A stretch of DNA of 64,000 bases from Solicola gregarius (GTDB lineage: Bacteria; Actinomycetota; Actinomycetes; Propionibacteriales; Nocardioidaceae), in the NCBI RefSeq assembly GCF_025790165.1, contig NZ_CP094970.1, positions 558,001-622,000 of the forward strand, given 5' to 3'. A program made the translations under genes and the position numbers. The notes beneath the pieces are model-generated. The model saw only the letters and a program-made list of their open reading frames with translations, had not been told where the DNA came from and ran no database searches. The number at the start of each line of letters is the position of its first letter. The stretch's first letter is position 1. Shown here in pieces: positions 50,127-58,300 of the stretch.

Positions 50127-52524
50127 CTAGTCCTTCGGTGAGGGCTTCGGCTGCTGCTTCTTCACAGTCCGACGCCGCGCTGGAGGTGCTCCTTCCACCG
50201 CGCCACCGGCAGGCGAGACACCAAGGACATTCGCCGCGAACCTGAGCCAGGCCTGGGCATCCGCGCCGTTGAGGTCATCGGTCCAGATAAGCGTGCCGGC
50301 AGGCCCGCCGCCCTCGTCATGCGGGAGGATGCCGTTCTCCCGATACCAGGTCTTCTTCAGCTCCCACTTCCGGGCGTAGTCGGGGAGATCCAACATGCCG
50401 GCATGCTCCCAATAGATCGTTCTGCCATCGCCCGCCGCGATCGTGAAGTCGGGATGTACAACACGCCCGTCTGATCCGATGAGAGGTTCCTCGTACTGCC
50501 ATGCCCCGGGAACGAGTTGGTCTAGGAGGCCGGCAATGATGACCTCGTTCTTCGACGCCATCGGAATCCCCATCGACGAAACGTGCATCAGCTTTCGGTC
50601 GAACCGCCGCGCTTCGCCACGTACAACCAGGGCAACAGGCTCTGGGGCGTCGAACAGGTCAGTGAGTCGTCGCGCGGTCTCCGATCGCCATGGCTGAGAC
50701 AGGTCTCGAAGATCGGCGAGGGTGCCCTCATGGAGAATGACGACCTTGTCCTTCTGGCGCGTGAGTGCCGTGTACATCAACTCGCGCGAGACGTTTGCGC
50801 GGGCGGGCAAGACGAGGAAAGTGGTGTCGAACTCTGATCCTTGGGACTTGTGGACGGTCACAGCCCAGGCCAGCTCAAGCAGAGCATCGTCTCCGGACCC
50901 CGTGTAATAGGAGTATTGATAACCAGGCTGCGATGAGAACTCGACCTTGAGTTTCATCGCGTACTTCGATTCCATCGAAGCTGGCAGGGTCCTGCCGATA
51001 GCGACGCCGATTTCACCGTTCGCGACGTAGTTCATGGCACCTTGCTTGGGATATGCGAACAGCCGCTTGTTGGTGGTCTGCATGACCTTGTCGCCACGCA
51101 CGATCAACTCGGGCCCAACAGGCCAGGGGATGTTTCCACGTGGGGTGTTTCGCTGCGCCCATGAGGTGTCGCTGGTGCGGTACCCGCGCTTGATGTGGCG
51201 ATTCAGTTCGACTGTGCCGAAGACGCGGGAGCGGGTCGGGGAGAGGATCTGCCAGTCCTCCGCGTGCTTTCCGGCACCGAGCTCCCAGTTCAGGTACTTG
51301 CCGTTGATGACACCGCCGTAGGTCAGTGCGAACGCTCTGGCCGGATCGTCATGACCCTCGAGGTTGAGGTTGGCCTTGAGCTCGTCCGTGAGCGCTTCCA
51401 CGACGGTGCGATCGCCCCACTGCACGTAGCGGACAGTCGGCAAGTCAGAGTTTGAGGCGAGGTCGGCCCAGATGGCTTCATCACCCGCGCCCCGGGTGTT
51501 ATCGCCGAACCAGGCAGCAAGCTCGAGGTCGTGCCTTGTTCCATGGCTGCCATCGGGGAGCTGACGGCGAGGAACCTGTAGTTCGACGTAGCCGGGCGCG
51601 ACGTGCACCCAGCCGGGAAAGGCGTCGGGCCGCAACCTGTTCACGAGGTCAACGAAAGGTCGGCCGGCCCCGATCGGCGGGAGCTGCCGCGGGTCCCCGA
51701 CTAAAATCAGTCGTTTCACGCCGGTGAACGAATCCAGCGTTGCCGCAAGCATCTCCTCGGTGAGCATCGATGCCTCGTCGATGACTACCAGCGAATGATT
51801 GCTCCGTGGTTGCTGGTCGCCCCACACGAGGTACCTCCCCGTTTCCCCGTCGTACCTCTTCGTCGCGCTGAGGTGCGAGGCGAGGGTCTTGGCTGGCAAG
51901 CCAACCTTCGACTCCATCTGCACCTTGGCCTTGCCCGTGGGAGCGAGGAGGAGCACGCTTCCGGCAGCGACGCCCGGGTACTCGACAAGAGCACGCAGGA
52001 GGGTCGTCTTTCCGGTGCCTGCCGGGCCAATCAAGACGGATAGCGGCGCATCATGAAGCGCAGAGAGCCCCGCGGCTTTCTCCGAACGGGCGCGCTCCTC
52101 AAGCTCGTCGATCTCCCCGGTGACGTTCTGGTTGCGGTCGAGTGCGGAGCCGAGCACCTGGGGGGCATCAGCGATCGCACCGAGCGACGGGTGACCTTCC
52201 TGCGATTCGACCCACTGCCGGATGACCTGCGATGTCTCTTCGAACCGGGTCAGTTTGTAGGCGTCAATGCCGCTTGCCAGAGAGCGACTCTGCAGCGGTG
52301 ACCATTGGGGCCACCCTGCGATACCGTCGTGATCGAGATCGAGACCAACGAGAATCGTGTTCGTGAGCTCGGGTGGTTGGGCAACGGGGATGGCGTTGGC
52401 GAGTTCTATTGCCTCGCCAACGGGAACGAGAGTGTCCCCTTGGAAACCCTGCCGCTCGAGTACGTCGGTCAGCATCGCTTCGATCCGCCTTCGGTCGATG
52501 TGGCCCTCGAAGTTGAACCTGCTC
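50127..52524 (-). CDS. SF1 helicase (RecD2-like) plus nuclease-like C-terminal domain, C-terminal part of a split gene
   Basis: About 798 residues. Superfamily 1 helicase motifs are clear: Walker A IGPAGTGKTTLLRALVE, Walker B LVVIDEASML, motif III LVGDPRQLPPIG, and the UvrD_C_2 end TVHKSQGSEFDTTFLVLP with LMYTALTRQKDKVVI. The C-terminal 150 residues look like a PD-(D/E)XK-type nuclease domain: RVVHPDFTIAAGDGRTIYWE followed by HAGMLDLPDYARKWELKKTW. The basic tail is RRRTVKKQQPKPSPKD. The frame has no convincing start codon where similarity begins (first ATG at 52475); it continues the upstream ORF after a one-base shift at about 52521-52530. It may be made only by frameshifting or be a pseudogene; the protein family itself is unnamed to me. 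Confidence 0.8.
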
Positions 52525-53904
52525 GGGAACCGGTGACTTCCAGGTGATGTGCGATGGGGGGAACAACGATCGATCGATCGTCGTGAACGGGACATGCTCG
52601 GGCATGCCGTAAGTACAGATGGCAGCGAAGTACGGATTGGCCAGGAGTTCCTCGGCAGTCATCTCGACGTCGGTTGCCCCCTCGAGGAGGATCTGCACTT
52701 GAGCGGGCGAAATGTCGAATCCGGACAGGAGCCGCAAGACGGCTTGCCGACCGGCTGGGATCTTCGCCCAAACCCTGGCCTGAAGATTCCCGATGTGCGG
52801 TTTGACCGTCGTTGGTGCATCAGAGGGCGCATGGAAGACTTCGTCTAGCAGATCCCACGGGTCTTGGTCGTCGGAGCACTCGCCAATGACGGAGCGGGAA
52901 GCAACGTAGGGCTGCTGAACGCCGATGAGTTTCAAGATGCCGGGCAAGCCAGGGACCGGGCCGCGGAGCTGCCACAGCCGTTCGATCTCGGCTTCGACCC
53001 ATGCGACACCTGCGTCAGGCAACTCGACGCCAAGGGCGCGCATGCCTTCCGCTGCCGACTGGAGCGCAGCGAGCGCTTCGATCGCGGCGTCGTCCGTCAG
53101 GTGCTCGGTCACGTACGAAAACTCGACGGTGCGGCCCTCGGGTGCCCACGCCAGAGCCGCCGAGACATCCACGCCCTCGTCCAGGAGCGGGAGTAGCTCT
53201 TGGTACGGGAGCAGGATCCCGTCTGTCATGTCGGGACGAAGCGAGTGCTCGACGATGGTCTCCCACATGCAGGAACTGAAGGGTGGATTCCCAGACTGAT
53301 TCCACATAGGCGGGGACGTAACCCCGGTGACTCGGGCTGCTCCGACCAAGATGCGGTCGGTGCGTTCTTCCTGCAACGGGGAGTGCTTCAGGTAGGCGAA
53401 GACTAGCGAGTTGCCCAGAGCAACCGGCTCGAAGAAGGCGTCTAGGATCGCCCGCTGATTGGTCCCGTCCATCACCCAGGGCGGGGTGTAATTCAGAGCC
53501 GCATCCGCTTCGATCTCGGCGTCCTGGTTGAACAACGGCACGCGTTCGTGCCCGACCTCCGTGGCAAAGGAGTCACGGTTCATCCAGCGGAATGGGACGG
53601 CCTCGAATGCGTAGCCAGGCACCGTCACTGGCGTGTCGTGCAGCATGCCCTTAAGGGCTGGGTTGTTCCGGTACGGGTGATCCTTAACGACTGTGTAGCC
53701 CCGTGGCGACATGAAGGTCGCCCGCTCGCTCAGGCATGGCAGACGGTCGTGGTCCAGGCTGTCTATGCCAGCACCATGGTTCTCGATCTCGTACACGTCG
53801 TCGCGACCCTTGCCGATGGCGGCGAGCAGGGTGCAGGAAGAGTTACCGAGCGGGTCGTCGCAGATGAACTCATCCCAGGCGCGGTCGCGCCAGGGGACGC
53901 GCAT
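52264..53904 (-). CDS. N-terminal part of the split helicase-nuclease gene
   Basis: About 460 genuine residues from ATG 53904 (GTG 53928 also in frame). The start, RVPWRDRAWDEFICDDPLGN, with two Cys-rich turns, is a conserved domain opening I associate with large uncharacterised helicases. The middle contains long helices (DDAAIEALAALQSAAEGMRA) and ends with a block around LLANPYFAAICTYGMPEHVP. Past about 52525 the frame turns into Arg-rich nonsense (ADRRTRAAGFPRGHSRSRWR) and stops at 52264, while the helicase continues in the frame one base away. Combined with the next ORF, the intact protein would be about 1,260 residues. The N-terminal domain has no known biochemical role. Confidence 0.75.
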   Translation of the reverse strand: MRVPWRDRAWDEFICDDPLGNSSCTLLAAIGKGRDDVYEIENHGAGIDSLDHDRLPCLSERATFMSPRGYTVVKDHPYRNNPALKGMLHDTPVTVPGYAFEAVPFRWMNRDSFATEVGHERVPLFNQDAEIEADAALNYTPPWVMDGTNQRAILDAFFEPVALGNSLVFAYLKHSPLQEERTDRILVGAARVTGVTSPPMWNQSGNPPFSSCMWETIVEHSLRPDMTDGILLPYQELLPLLDEGVDVSAALAWAPEGRTVEFSYVTEHLTDDAAIEALAALQSAAEGMRALGVELPDAGVAWVEAEIERLWQLRGPVPGLPGILKLIGVQQPYVASRSVIGECSDDQDPWDLLDEVFHAPSDAPTTVKPHIGNLQARVWAKIPAGRQAVLRLLSGFDISPAQVQILLEGATDVEMTAEELLANPYFAAICTYGMPEHVPFTTIDRSLFPPSHITWKSPVPEQVQLRGPHRPKADRSDADRRTRAAGFPRGHSRSRWRGNRTRQRHPRCPTTRAHEHDSRWSRSRSRRYRRVAPMVTAAESLSGKRH

Positions 53905-54216
53905 CGAGAGGTGCTGAATACCGGACACAACAGAGGTCTATCAGTTCGGGAGGACACACGCACCCTTGTCTCGACCGCCGGCTTGGCCCTAAGATGCCGT
54001 CGCCCGGGCCCAAACTCCGTGGGCCACTCGCCGTGCCGCGGGTCGTTGATGTCGCCCGGCGTGGACACGGGCAGCAGCGTAGGCCCAATCATGCAGCGAA
54101 CCGTGGCCCGCGGCCATGGCTTGAAGGGGCCGCTGAACCCCCGGCGGACCGGCTCATTGTCACCAGCCGCGCCCGGAAGGCCTCGGGTCATCATGATCGC
54201 TGCATTCGTCAGGGTT
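53905..54216. other. 312-base intergenic region
   Basis: Gap between the helicase-nuclease start and the end of the integrase. Open frames on both strands lack ribosome binding sites and family similarity. I see no RNA gene, repeat or clear terminator; the leftward integrase transcript presumably ends here or reads into the helicase gene. Confidence 0.5.
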
Positions 54217-55452
54217 CTAAACCACGTGCAGGCCCGCGGCGCTCGCTAGACCGGAGAGGTCACTGGCGTCCGTGTAGTGCTTCTGTGCCGTCTTCTCCGA
54301 GTGGCCGAACTGTGAATTGAGCACAGCGGCGGGAGCCTTGCCGTCGTAGTGGCTCCGCAGCGTGGTGCGCCACATGTGCGAGCGTTCGTTGGCCATCACC
54401 TCGATGCCCAGTTCCTCGGCAAGCTCCTGGTAGAGCGCCGCCGCGGCCTTGTTCCGGTTGCGCGCCTCCCAAACCTTCATCGGGTCGGCCGGCGAGCCGA
54501 TCACGTAGCCTTTGCCCTCCGCCCGCTTGCGGCGCTCCAGGAGGCGCTCGGCGACCCGCTGCTGCAGCACCAGGACGACGCGCGGAACGCCGCCCTTCGC
54601 GATGTCCTTGGTGACGTCGATGTGCATGACGTCCTGATCGTCGAGATCAACCAGAGACCAGTCGAGCCGGTTTGCCTCCGTCGAGCGGAGACCGGTCGCG
54701 AGCTGGAGCAGTAGTTGGTCGATCGCGTTGCGGCGCTTGGCGACCGTTGCGGCGTTCCACCGGCCCTGACGCCTCGTGTACCCCTCCGCCGGGTCGAGGC
54801 CGAGCAGATGATCAAGCACTGCCTCCACCTGCGCGGATGTGATGGCTTTGCCACCTCGGGTCCGCTCCCCTCGCTTCATCCCGGTGAGCTCTTCGAGCCG
54901 GACGCCGCCGATGGGATTTCCGGTGATGAGTTCGTCGCGCACCAGCCGCGTGATCACGTACTTGGTGAGCACGGTGCGGCACTGCTTGGCCGTCTCGAGC
55001 CCGTGGTCGCGTGCGATCTCGGTGAGCAGGTCCTCGAGCGGCTTGAACTTGATGCCGGACGCGATGGTGTGATGTTTGAGGCTGTGCCGGTGCTTGTGTC
55101 GGTCGCAGTCGCCGACCAGCCACCTCAGCGCGAGGTCGTAACGCCGGCGAGTGAGGTCCGACAGGTCAGCCTTGGCCATCGTGGGCTTGCTGGTCTTCTC
55201 GATGTAGGTAGTCAGCTGGTCGGTGGTCTTCCACGCGCCACCCCCGGACCTGCGGAGCTCGTCGGCTTTGGACCTTGCGCGCCGCCGGGCTTCACCCTTG
55301 GTCGCTCCCGTGTTGTCGCCCTTGAACTTCTGTCCGTTGGGCAGGACCATCGTCCACTGCAGCCGCCAGGATCCATCGGTCTTCTTCTTCGGCGTTGACC
55401 TGTCGATGGTGTCTTCGCCGGGAGCGAGCTTGGCGGTGGTCGCGCGCGTCAT
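54217..55452 (-). CDS. int: Tyrosine-type site-specific integrase
   Basis: A 411-residue phage-type integrase with an N-terminal AP2-like arm-binding segment (SWRLQWTMVLPNGQKFKGDN), a SAM-like core-binding domain (about 80-170) and the catalytic domain. The catalytic residues are visible: Arg in ATGLRSTEANRLDW, His-x-x-Arg in SHMWRTTLRS, His in FGHSEKTAQ and the nucleophile Tyr in KHYTDASDL. It should recombine the tRNA-Met anticodon-loop core with the element's site. The start ATG 55452 is preferred; a GTG at 55467 is also in frame. It is divergent from the excisionase gene across a 266-base control region. Confidence 0.95.
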   Translation of the reverse strand: MTRATTAKLAPGEDTIDRSTPKKKTDGSWRLQWTMVLPNGQKFKGDNTGATKGEARRRARSKADELRRSGGGAWKTTDQLTTYIEKTSKPTMAKADLSDLTRRRYDLALRWLVGDCDRHKHRHSLKHHTIASGIKFKPLEDLLTEIARDHGLETAKQCRTVLTKYVITRLVRDELITGNPIGGVRLEELTGMKRGERTRGGKAITSAQVEAVLDHLLGLDPAEGYTRRQGRWNAATVAKRRNAIDQLLLQLATGLRSTEANRLDWSLVDLDDQDVMHIDVTKDIAKGGVPRVVLVLQQRVAERLLERRKRAEGKGYVIGSPADPMKVWEARNRNKAAAALYQELAEELGIEVMANERSHMWRTTLRSHYDGKAPAAVLNSQFGHSEKTAQKHYTDASDLSGLASAAGLHVV

Positions 55453-55718
55453 CTTGACAGGGTACACAGTCGAGGGTCCAAATCGGTCCAGGTAGCCCCA
55501 AGAGCTCCGTATCTACTTACAGCACTGTGATTCATCGCCGTCATCGCATAACCTAGGGAACAGGCAACAGCACATGTTGGTGTCGACCGAGCCGCCCGGT
55601 GAGAGGGTGAGCTGAACCTGGAGTCGCATCCGGGAGCCAAGCAAGGCGGACTTGGAAGTCGCCGCAGCGGACTACGGAAACTGCGGAGTGGCGAACAACT
55701 TCGAGACGAAGGTTCGCC

Positions 55719-55913
55719 ATGTCTGCATCGGCCACGAAACAGAGAGCTCTCGACACTGCCGCAGCCGCCGAGTACATCGGGGTTGCCAGAGCCACGCTGA
55801 AGAAGTGGCGGGCGACCGGTGATGTCCGGGTGCCCTACATCCGCGCTGGTAGCAAAATCCTCTACTTGGTGGAAGATCTTGACGCGTTCCTGCACGCGCA
55901 TCGGGTGGCGTGA
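55719..55913 (+). CDS. xis: Excisionase-like helix-turn-helix protein
   Basis: A 64-residue protein with a single MerR/HTH_17-type domain: LDTAAAAEYIGVARATLKKW and YIRAGSKILYLVEDLDAFL. These small DNA-bending proteins usually act as recombination directionality factors of actinobacterial integrative elements. It stands between the divergent integrase and the rep gene, the usual place. It could also be a rep/int regulator. ATG 55719; the upstream GAAGG and GAGACGAAGG give weak ribosome binding sites. Confidence 0.85.
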   Translation: MSASATKQRALDTAAAAEYIGVARATLKKWRATGDVRVPYIRAGSKILYLVEDLDAFLHAHRVA

Positions 55914-56231
55914 TGGGTACCGAGACGCACGCCACGAACTCGACCAGAACTCCTCCGACCCCGCCCGGTGGGCCTGAGTCAACACTCACCGCCGGCGGTC
56001 TGCCCACGGTGGAGACTACCTCCAAGAGTTTCGTGGACCCGAGGTGTTCTAACGGGCGCGGCAAGGGCTTGTCGATTGCCGCGCCTTGCAACGAAATGCC
56101 TGGTCAGACGCCTGTCACCGCATTCGACCTCCGCGCGATGCGTCGGGGTCCTTTGGGGTCTCATTTGGGGTTCAATAGAGGGTCATTTAGAGGCGCTTCG
56201 CCTATTGGAGCCTGGGCCGCGCTGCCGCTGG
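55914..56231. other. 318-base gap before rep
   Basis: The gap holds the iteron-like repeats (56145-56203). A 113-codon frame covering 55910-56251 on the plus strand has no ribosome binding site or recognisable domain and overlaps both neighbours, so I do not call it as a gene. Confidence 0.5.
56145..56203 (+). repeat. Iteron-like repeats and hairpin, candidate replication origin
   Basis: Four G-rich units start at 56145 (GGGGTC), 56155 (GGGGTC), 56167 (GGGGTT) and 56179 (AGGGTC), spaced 10-12 bases, each followed by a T/A-rich stretch (CTTT, TCATTT, CAATA, ATTTAG). A small hairpin AGGCG-CTT-CGCCT follows at 56191-56203. The location 30-90 bases upstream of rep suits a double-strand origin for an HUH Rep, with the hairpin as possible nick site. 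Confidence 0.45.
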
Positions 56232-57707
56232 ATGGTGGGCATCGTGGCTAGGGAGGAGAACAACCCCACGAGCATTGCTGTGACGCAGTACCTCGATCCG
56301 GCGTACTGGTCATGGGCATCCGGCGGTCCGAACGGTGGGACTCTGCTCGAGGAGGGCGCTGAGGCGATCCTCGCGTACCTCGTGCAGCGGCTAGAAGGGG
56401 GCGGCTGCGAGGTCGTGGAGGCGCACGCGATCGTTCACGACAAGGACGAGCGCCAGGTCTGGAGCGACGTCAGCAAGCAGATCGTGATCGAGCCGAAGCC
56501 CGAACACATTCACGCGGTGATCAAGTTCGCCGGCCGTGCGAAGAGTGCGCCGATCGCTCGGCTCGGCGATCTGCTCGGTGTAGAGCCGCAGTACGTCGAG
56601 AAGCCAGGTCGCGGGCGGTACGCCTACGACAACATGCTGAGCTACCTCACCCATGCGAAGTACGCCGACAAGTACCAGTACGCGCCCTCGGAGGTCGCCA
56701 CGGTGCGCGGGCCGGAGTACCTCGGGGTCGACGCGGCGCGCCGCGAGGCCTGGCTGAAGGGCCGTGCTCACGTAAAGAAGAAGCGTGTCGCCGAGGACTT
56801 CGAGGACATGCGCGAGCGGGTGCTCCAGGGCGAGATCACGCGACATCAGATCATGCTCACCGACGAGCTGTTCGACATCTACTCGCGCCACTCGCGGGAG
56901 ATCGACGACGCGCTCTCTGCTTACGGCCAGCGCCGCGCGTACCGTGCAGCGGCGAAGCTCCGTGCCGGCGACTTCGCGACGCAGGTCGTGTTCATCCACG
57001 GCGACGCAGGGGTCGGCAAGACTCGGTTCGCGCAGGACTTCATCACGACAGCAATCGCGAGTGCAAAGGCGCACGGTCAGCGGTGGCAGCTTTACAGGGC
57101 TGCAACGGCGAACCCGCTCGACGACTGGCATGGCGAGGAGGTGATGCTTCTCGACGATTTACGTGCCTGCGCCATGGATGCTAACGACTGGCTGCTGCTG
57201 CTCGATCCCTATAACGCCTCCCCGGCGAAGGCGCGCTACAAAAACAAGGGCGAGGTGGCTCCTCGGCTGATCGTAGTCACCGCGACGATCGAGCCAGTCG
57301 AGTTCTTCTTCTACGCCCGCCAGAAGGGCAACGTCGACGAGGCGCTCGACCAGTTCATCCGTCGTCTGGCATCGGTCGTGAAGGTGTTCCGCGAGGATGA
57401 CATCCTGCGCTATCGCGTCCAAAGGATCGGAAAGATCGAGCCGTACGAGTGGCACAAGTGCGAGCTGGAGAGTTACCACCACACTCAGGGCGTGGTCGGC
57501 AACTTGTACCACAGGCAGATCGCACCCAGGTATGAGCTGACGTACGGTCCCGAGTCCTCGTCTGACCACTGCGCCGACGGTGCCGTGACCGAGCTCATGG
57601 TCGGCCTCGCGGAATTCAACGACGACATGCAATTGCTCGAAGCGACGCCGGAGCAGCTGTCTGCCTATCACGACGAGCTCATGGCCGATATGGAAGAGGC
57701 ATCATGA
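56232..57707 (+). CDS. rep: HUH endonuclease-helicase replication initiator (Rep_2/CRESS-like)
   Basis: A 491-residue protein of two domains. Residues 1-170 form an HUH rolling-circle endonuclease: motif II His-x-His in PEHIHAVIKF (about 93-95) and motif III YLTHAKYADKYQYAP (about 138-152), with the catalytic Tyr in it. The C-terminal part is a P-loop helicase: Walker A GDAGVGKTRFA (about 256-266), Walker B VMLLDDLRA (about 303-311) and an Asn/Arg finger region near ARQKGNVDEALDQFIRR. This endonuclease-helicase order is that of CRESS-DNA virus Reps and the bacterial plasmids related to them. Start ATG 56232; GTG 56244 is possible. The downstream gene overlaps by four bases. Confidence 0.85.
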   Translation: MVGIVAREENNPTSIAVTQYLDPAYWSWASGGPNGGTLLEEGAEAILAYLVQRLEGGGCEVVEAHAIVHDKDERQVWSDVSKQIVIEPKPEHIHAVIKFAGRAKSAPIARLGDLLGVEPQYVEKPGRGRYAYDNMLSYLTHAKYADKYQYAPSEVATVRGPEYLGVDAARREAWLKGRAHVKKKRVAEDFEDMRERVLQGEITRHQIMLTDELFDIYSRHSREIDDALSAYGQRRAYRAAAKLRAGDFATQVVFIHGDAGVGKTRFAQDFITTAIASAKAHGQRWQLYRAATANPLDDWHGEEVMLLDDLRACAMDANDWLLLLDPYNASPAKARYKNKGEVAPRLIVVTATIEPVEFFFYARQKGNVDEALDQFIRRLASVVKVFREDDILRYRVQRIGKIEPYEWHKCELESYHHTQGVVGNLYHRQIAPRYELTYGPESSSDHCADGAVTELMVGLAEFNDDMQLLEATPEQLSAYHDELMADMEEAS

Positions 57708-58300
57708 GCAACAACATCGAGCAAGTGTGGGCCGAACGCCGTGGCCTCGGCTGCGCGATCCAGGCTGCGAGTCATGTCCGCGCCCAGGACGGGCACATCC
57801 GAGACATGCACGGGACACCTGATGGACCCATGTGTGTCCCCGACGTCAGATGGACATCGGAACAGCCTCCTGAGGACACCGATGGGTCCGGTTCGCGCCC
57901 AATCGAGGACAGGTACGAGACGTCAATGTGCCCGGGTTCTCTCGGAGCGCCGCGAGAGCCTGAACAGGACGCCGCGGAGACGCGAGAGAGTCCCGTCTCG
58001 GACACGGCCGAGACCTCGACCGGACCTGTTCGGGAACAGCTTGGTGCCGTCTGGTGTCGACTGGCCGGCATACTGGTCTCGTCCCCGGCCGGTCGCGACA
58101 GCACAAGGAGGACGCCACCCCGCGGTGATCAAGAACGACGCCAGTCCGTCGCCCGTCACTGCCGGCTCCCGCCGAAGATGCCCTGCCCCGCGCAGCGGCC
58201 CCCGGAGGGCCCAGCCTCACACGGAGCGAAGCGGAGTGTGAGGGTACTGGGTTACCCTTCGAACTCGAATGCGTTGCCGTCGCAGCGGGTGTCGTCATGA
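57704..58300 (+). CDS. Hypothetical protein between rep and mob
   Basis: A 198-residue ORF starting with an ATGA overlap with rep and ending with an ATGA overlap with the relaxase gene. That double coupling argues that it is translated. The N-terminal part (SNNIEQVWAERRGLGCAIQA) looks protein-like. The rest is rich in Pro, Arg, Glu, Ser and Thr with no recognised domain, and an inverted repeat at 58215-58243 (oriT-like) falls inside its 3' end. The DNA shows scattered GGACA/CC-type repeats (about 57,780-57,880). I cannot assign a function. Confidence 0.55.
   Translation: MSNNIEQVWAERRGLGCAIQAASHVRAQDGHIRDMHGTPDGPMCVPDVRWTSEQPPEDTDGSGSRPIEDRYETSMCPGSLGAPREPEQDAAETRESPVSDTAETSTGPVREQLGAVWCRLAGILVSSPAGRDSTRRTPPRGDQERRQSVARHCRLPPKMPCPAQRPPEGPASHGAKRSVRVLGYPSNSNALPSQRVSS
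58215..58243. repeat. Inverted repeat, candidate oriT of the MOBV relaxase
   Basis: CCTCACAC (58215-58222) and GTGTGAGG (58236-58243) flank CGGAGCGAAGCGGA-type spacer DNA, about 55-80 bases upstream of the relaxase start. A second short dyad, GGGTA/TACCC, follows at about 58242-58255. MOBV oriTs such as that of pMV158 also place an inverted repeat next to an AGTGTG nick motif, and AGTGTG is present here at the right arm. Confidence 0.5.

Noticed and set aside
50127-53904. Two independent helicase genes
   Set aside because: The domain content continues across the boundary and both frames turn to nonsense at the join, so one broken gene is more likely.
55910-56251. 113-codon plus-strand frame between xis and rep
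   Set aside because: No ribosome binding site or domain; it overlaps both neighbours and covers the iteron-like repeats.
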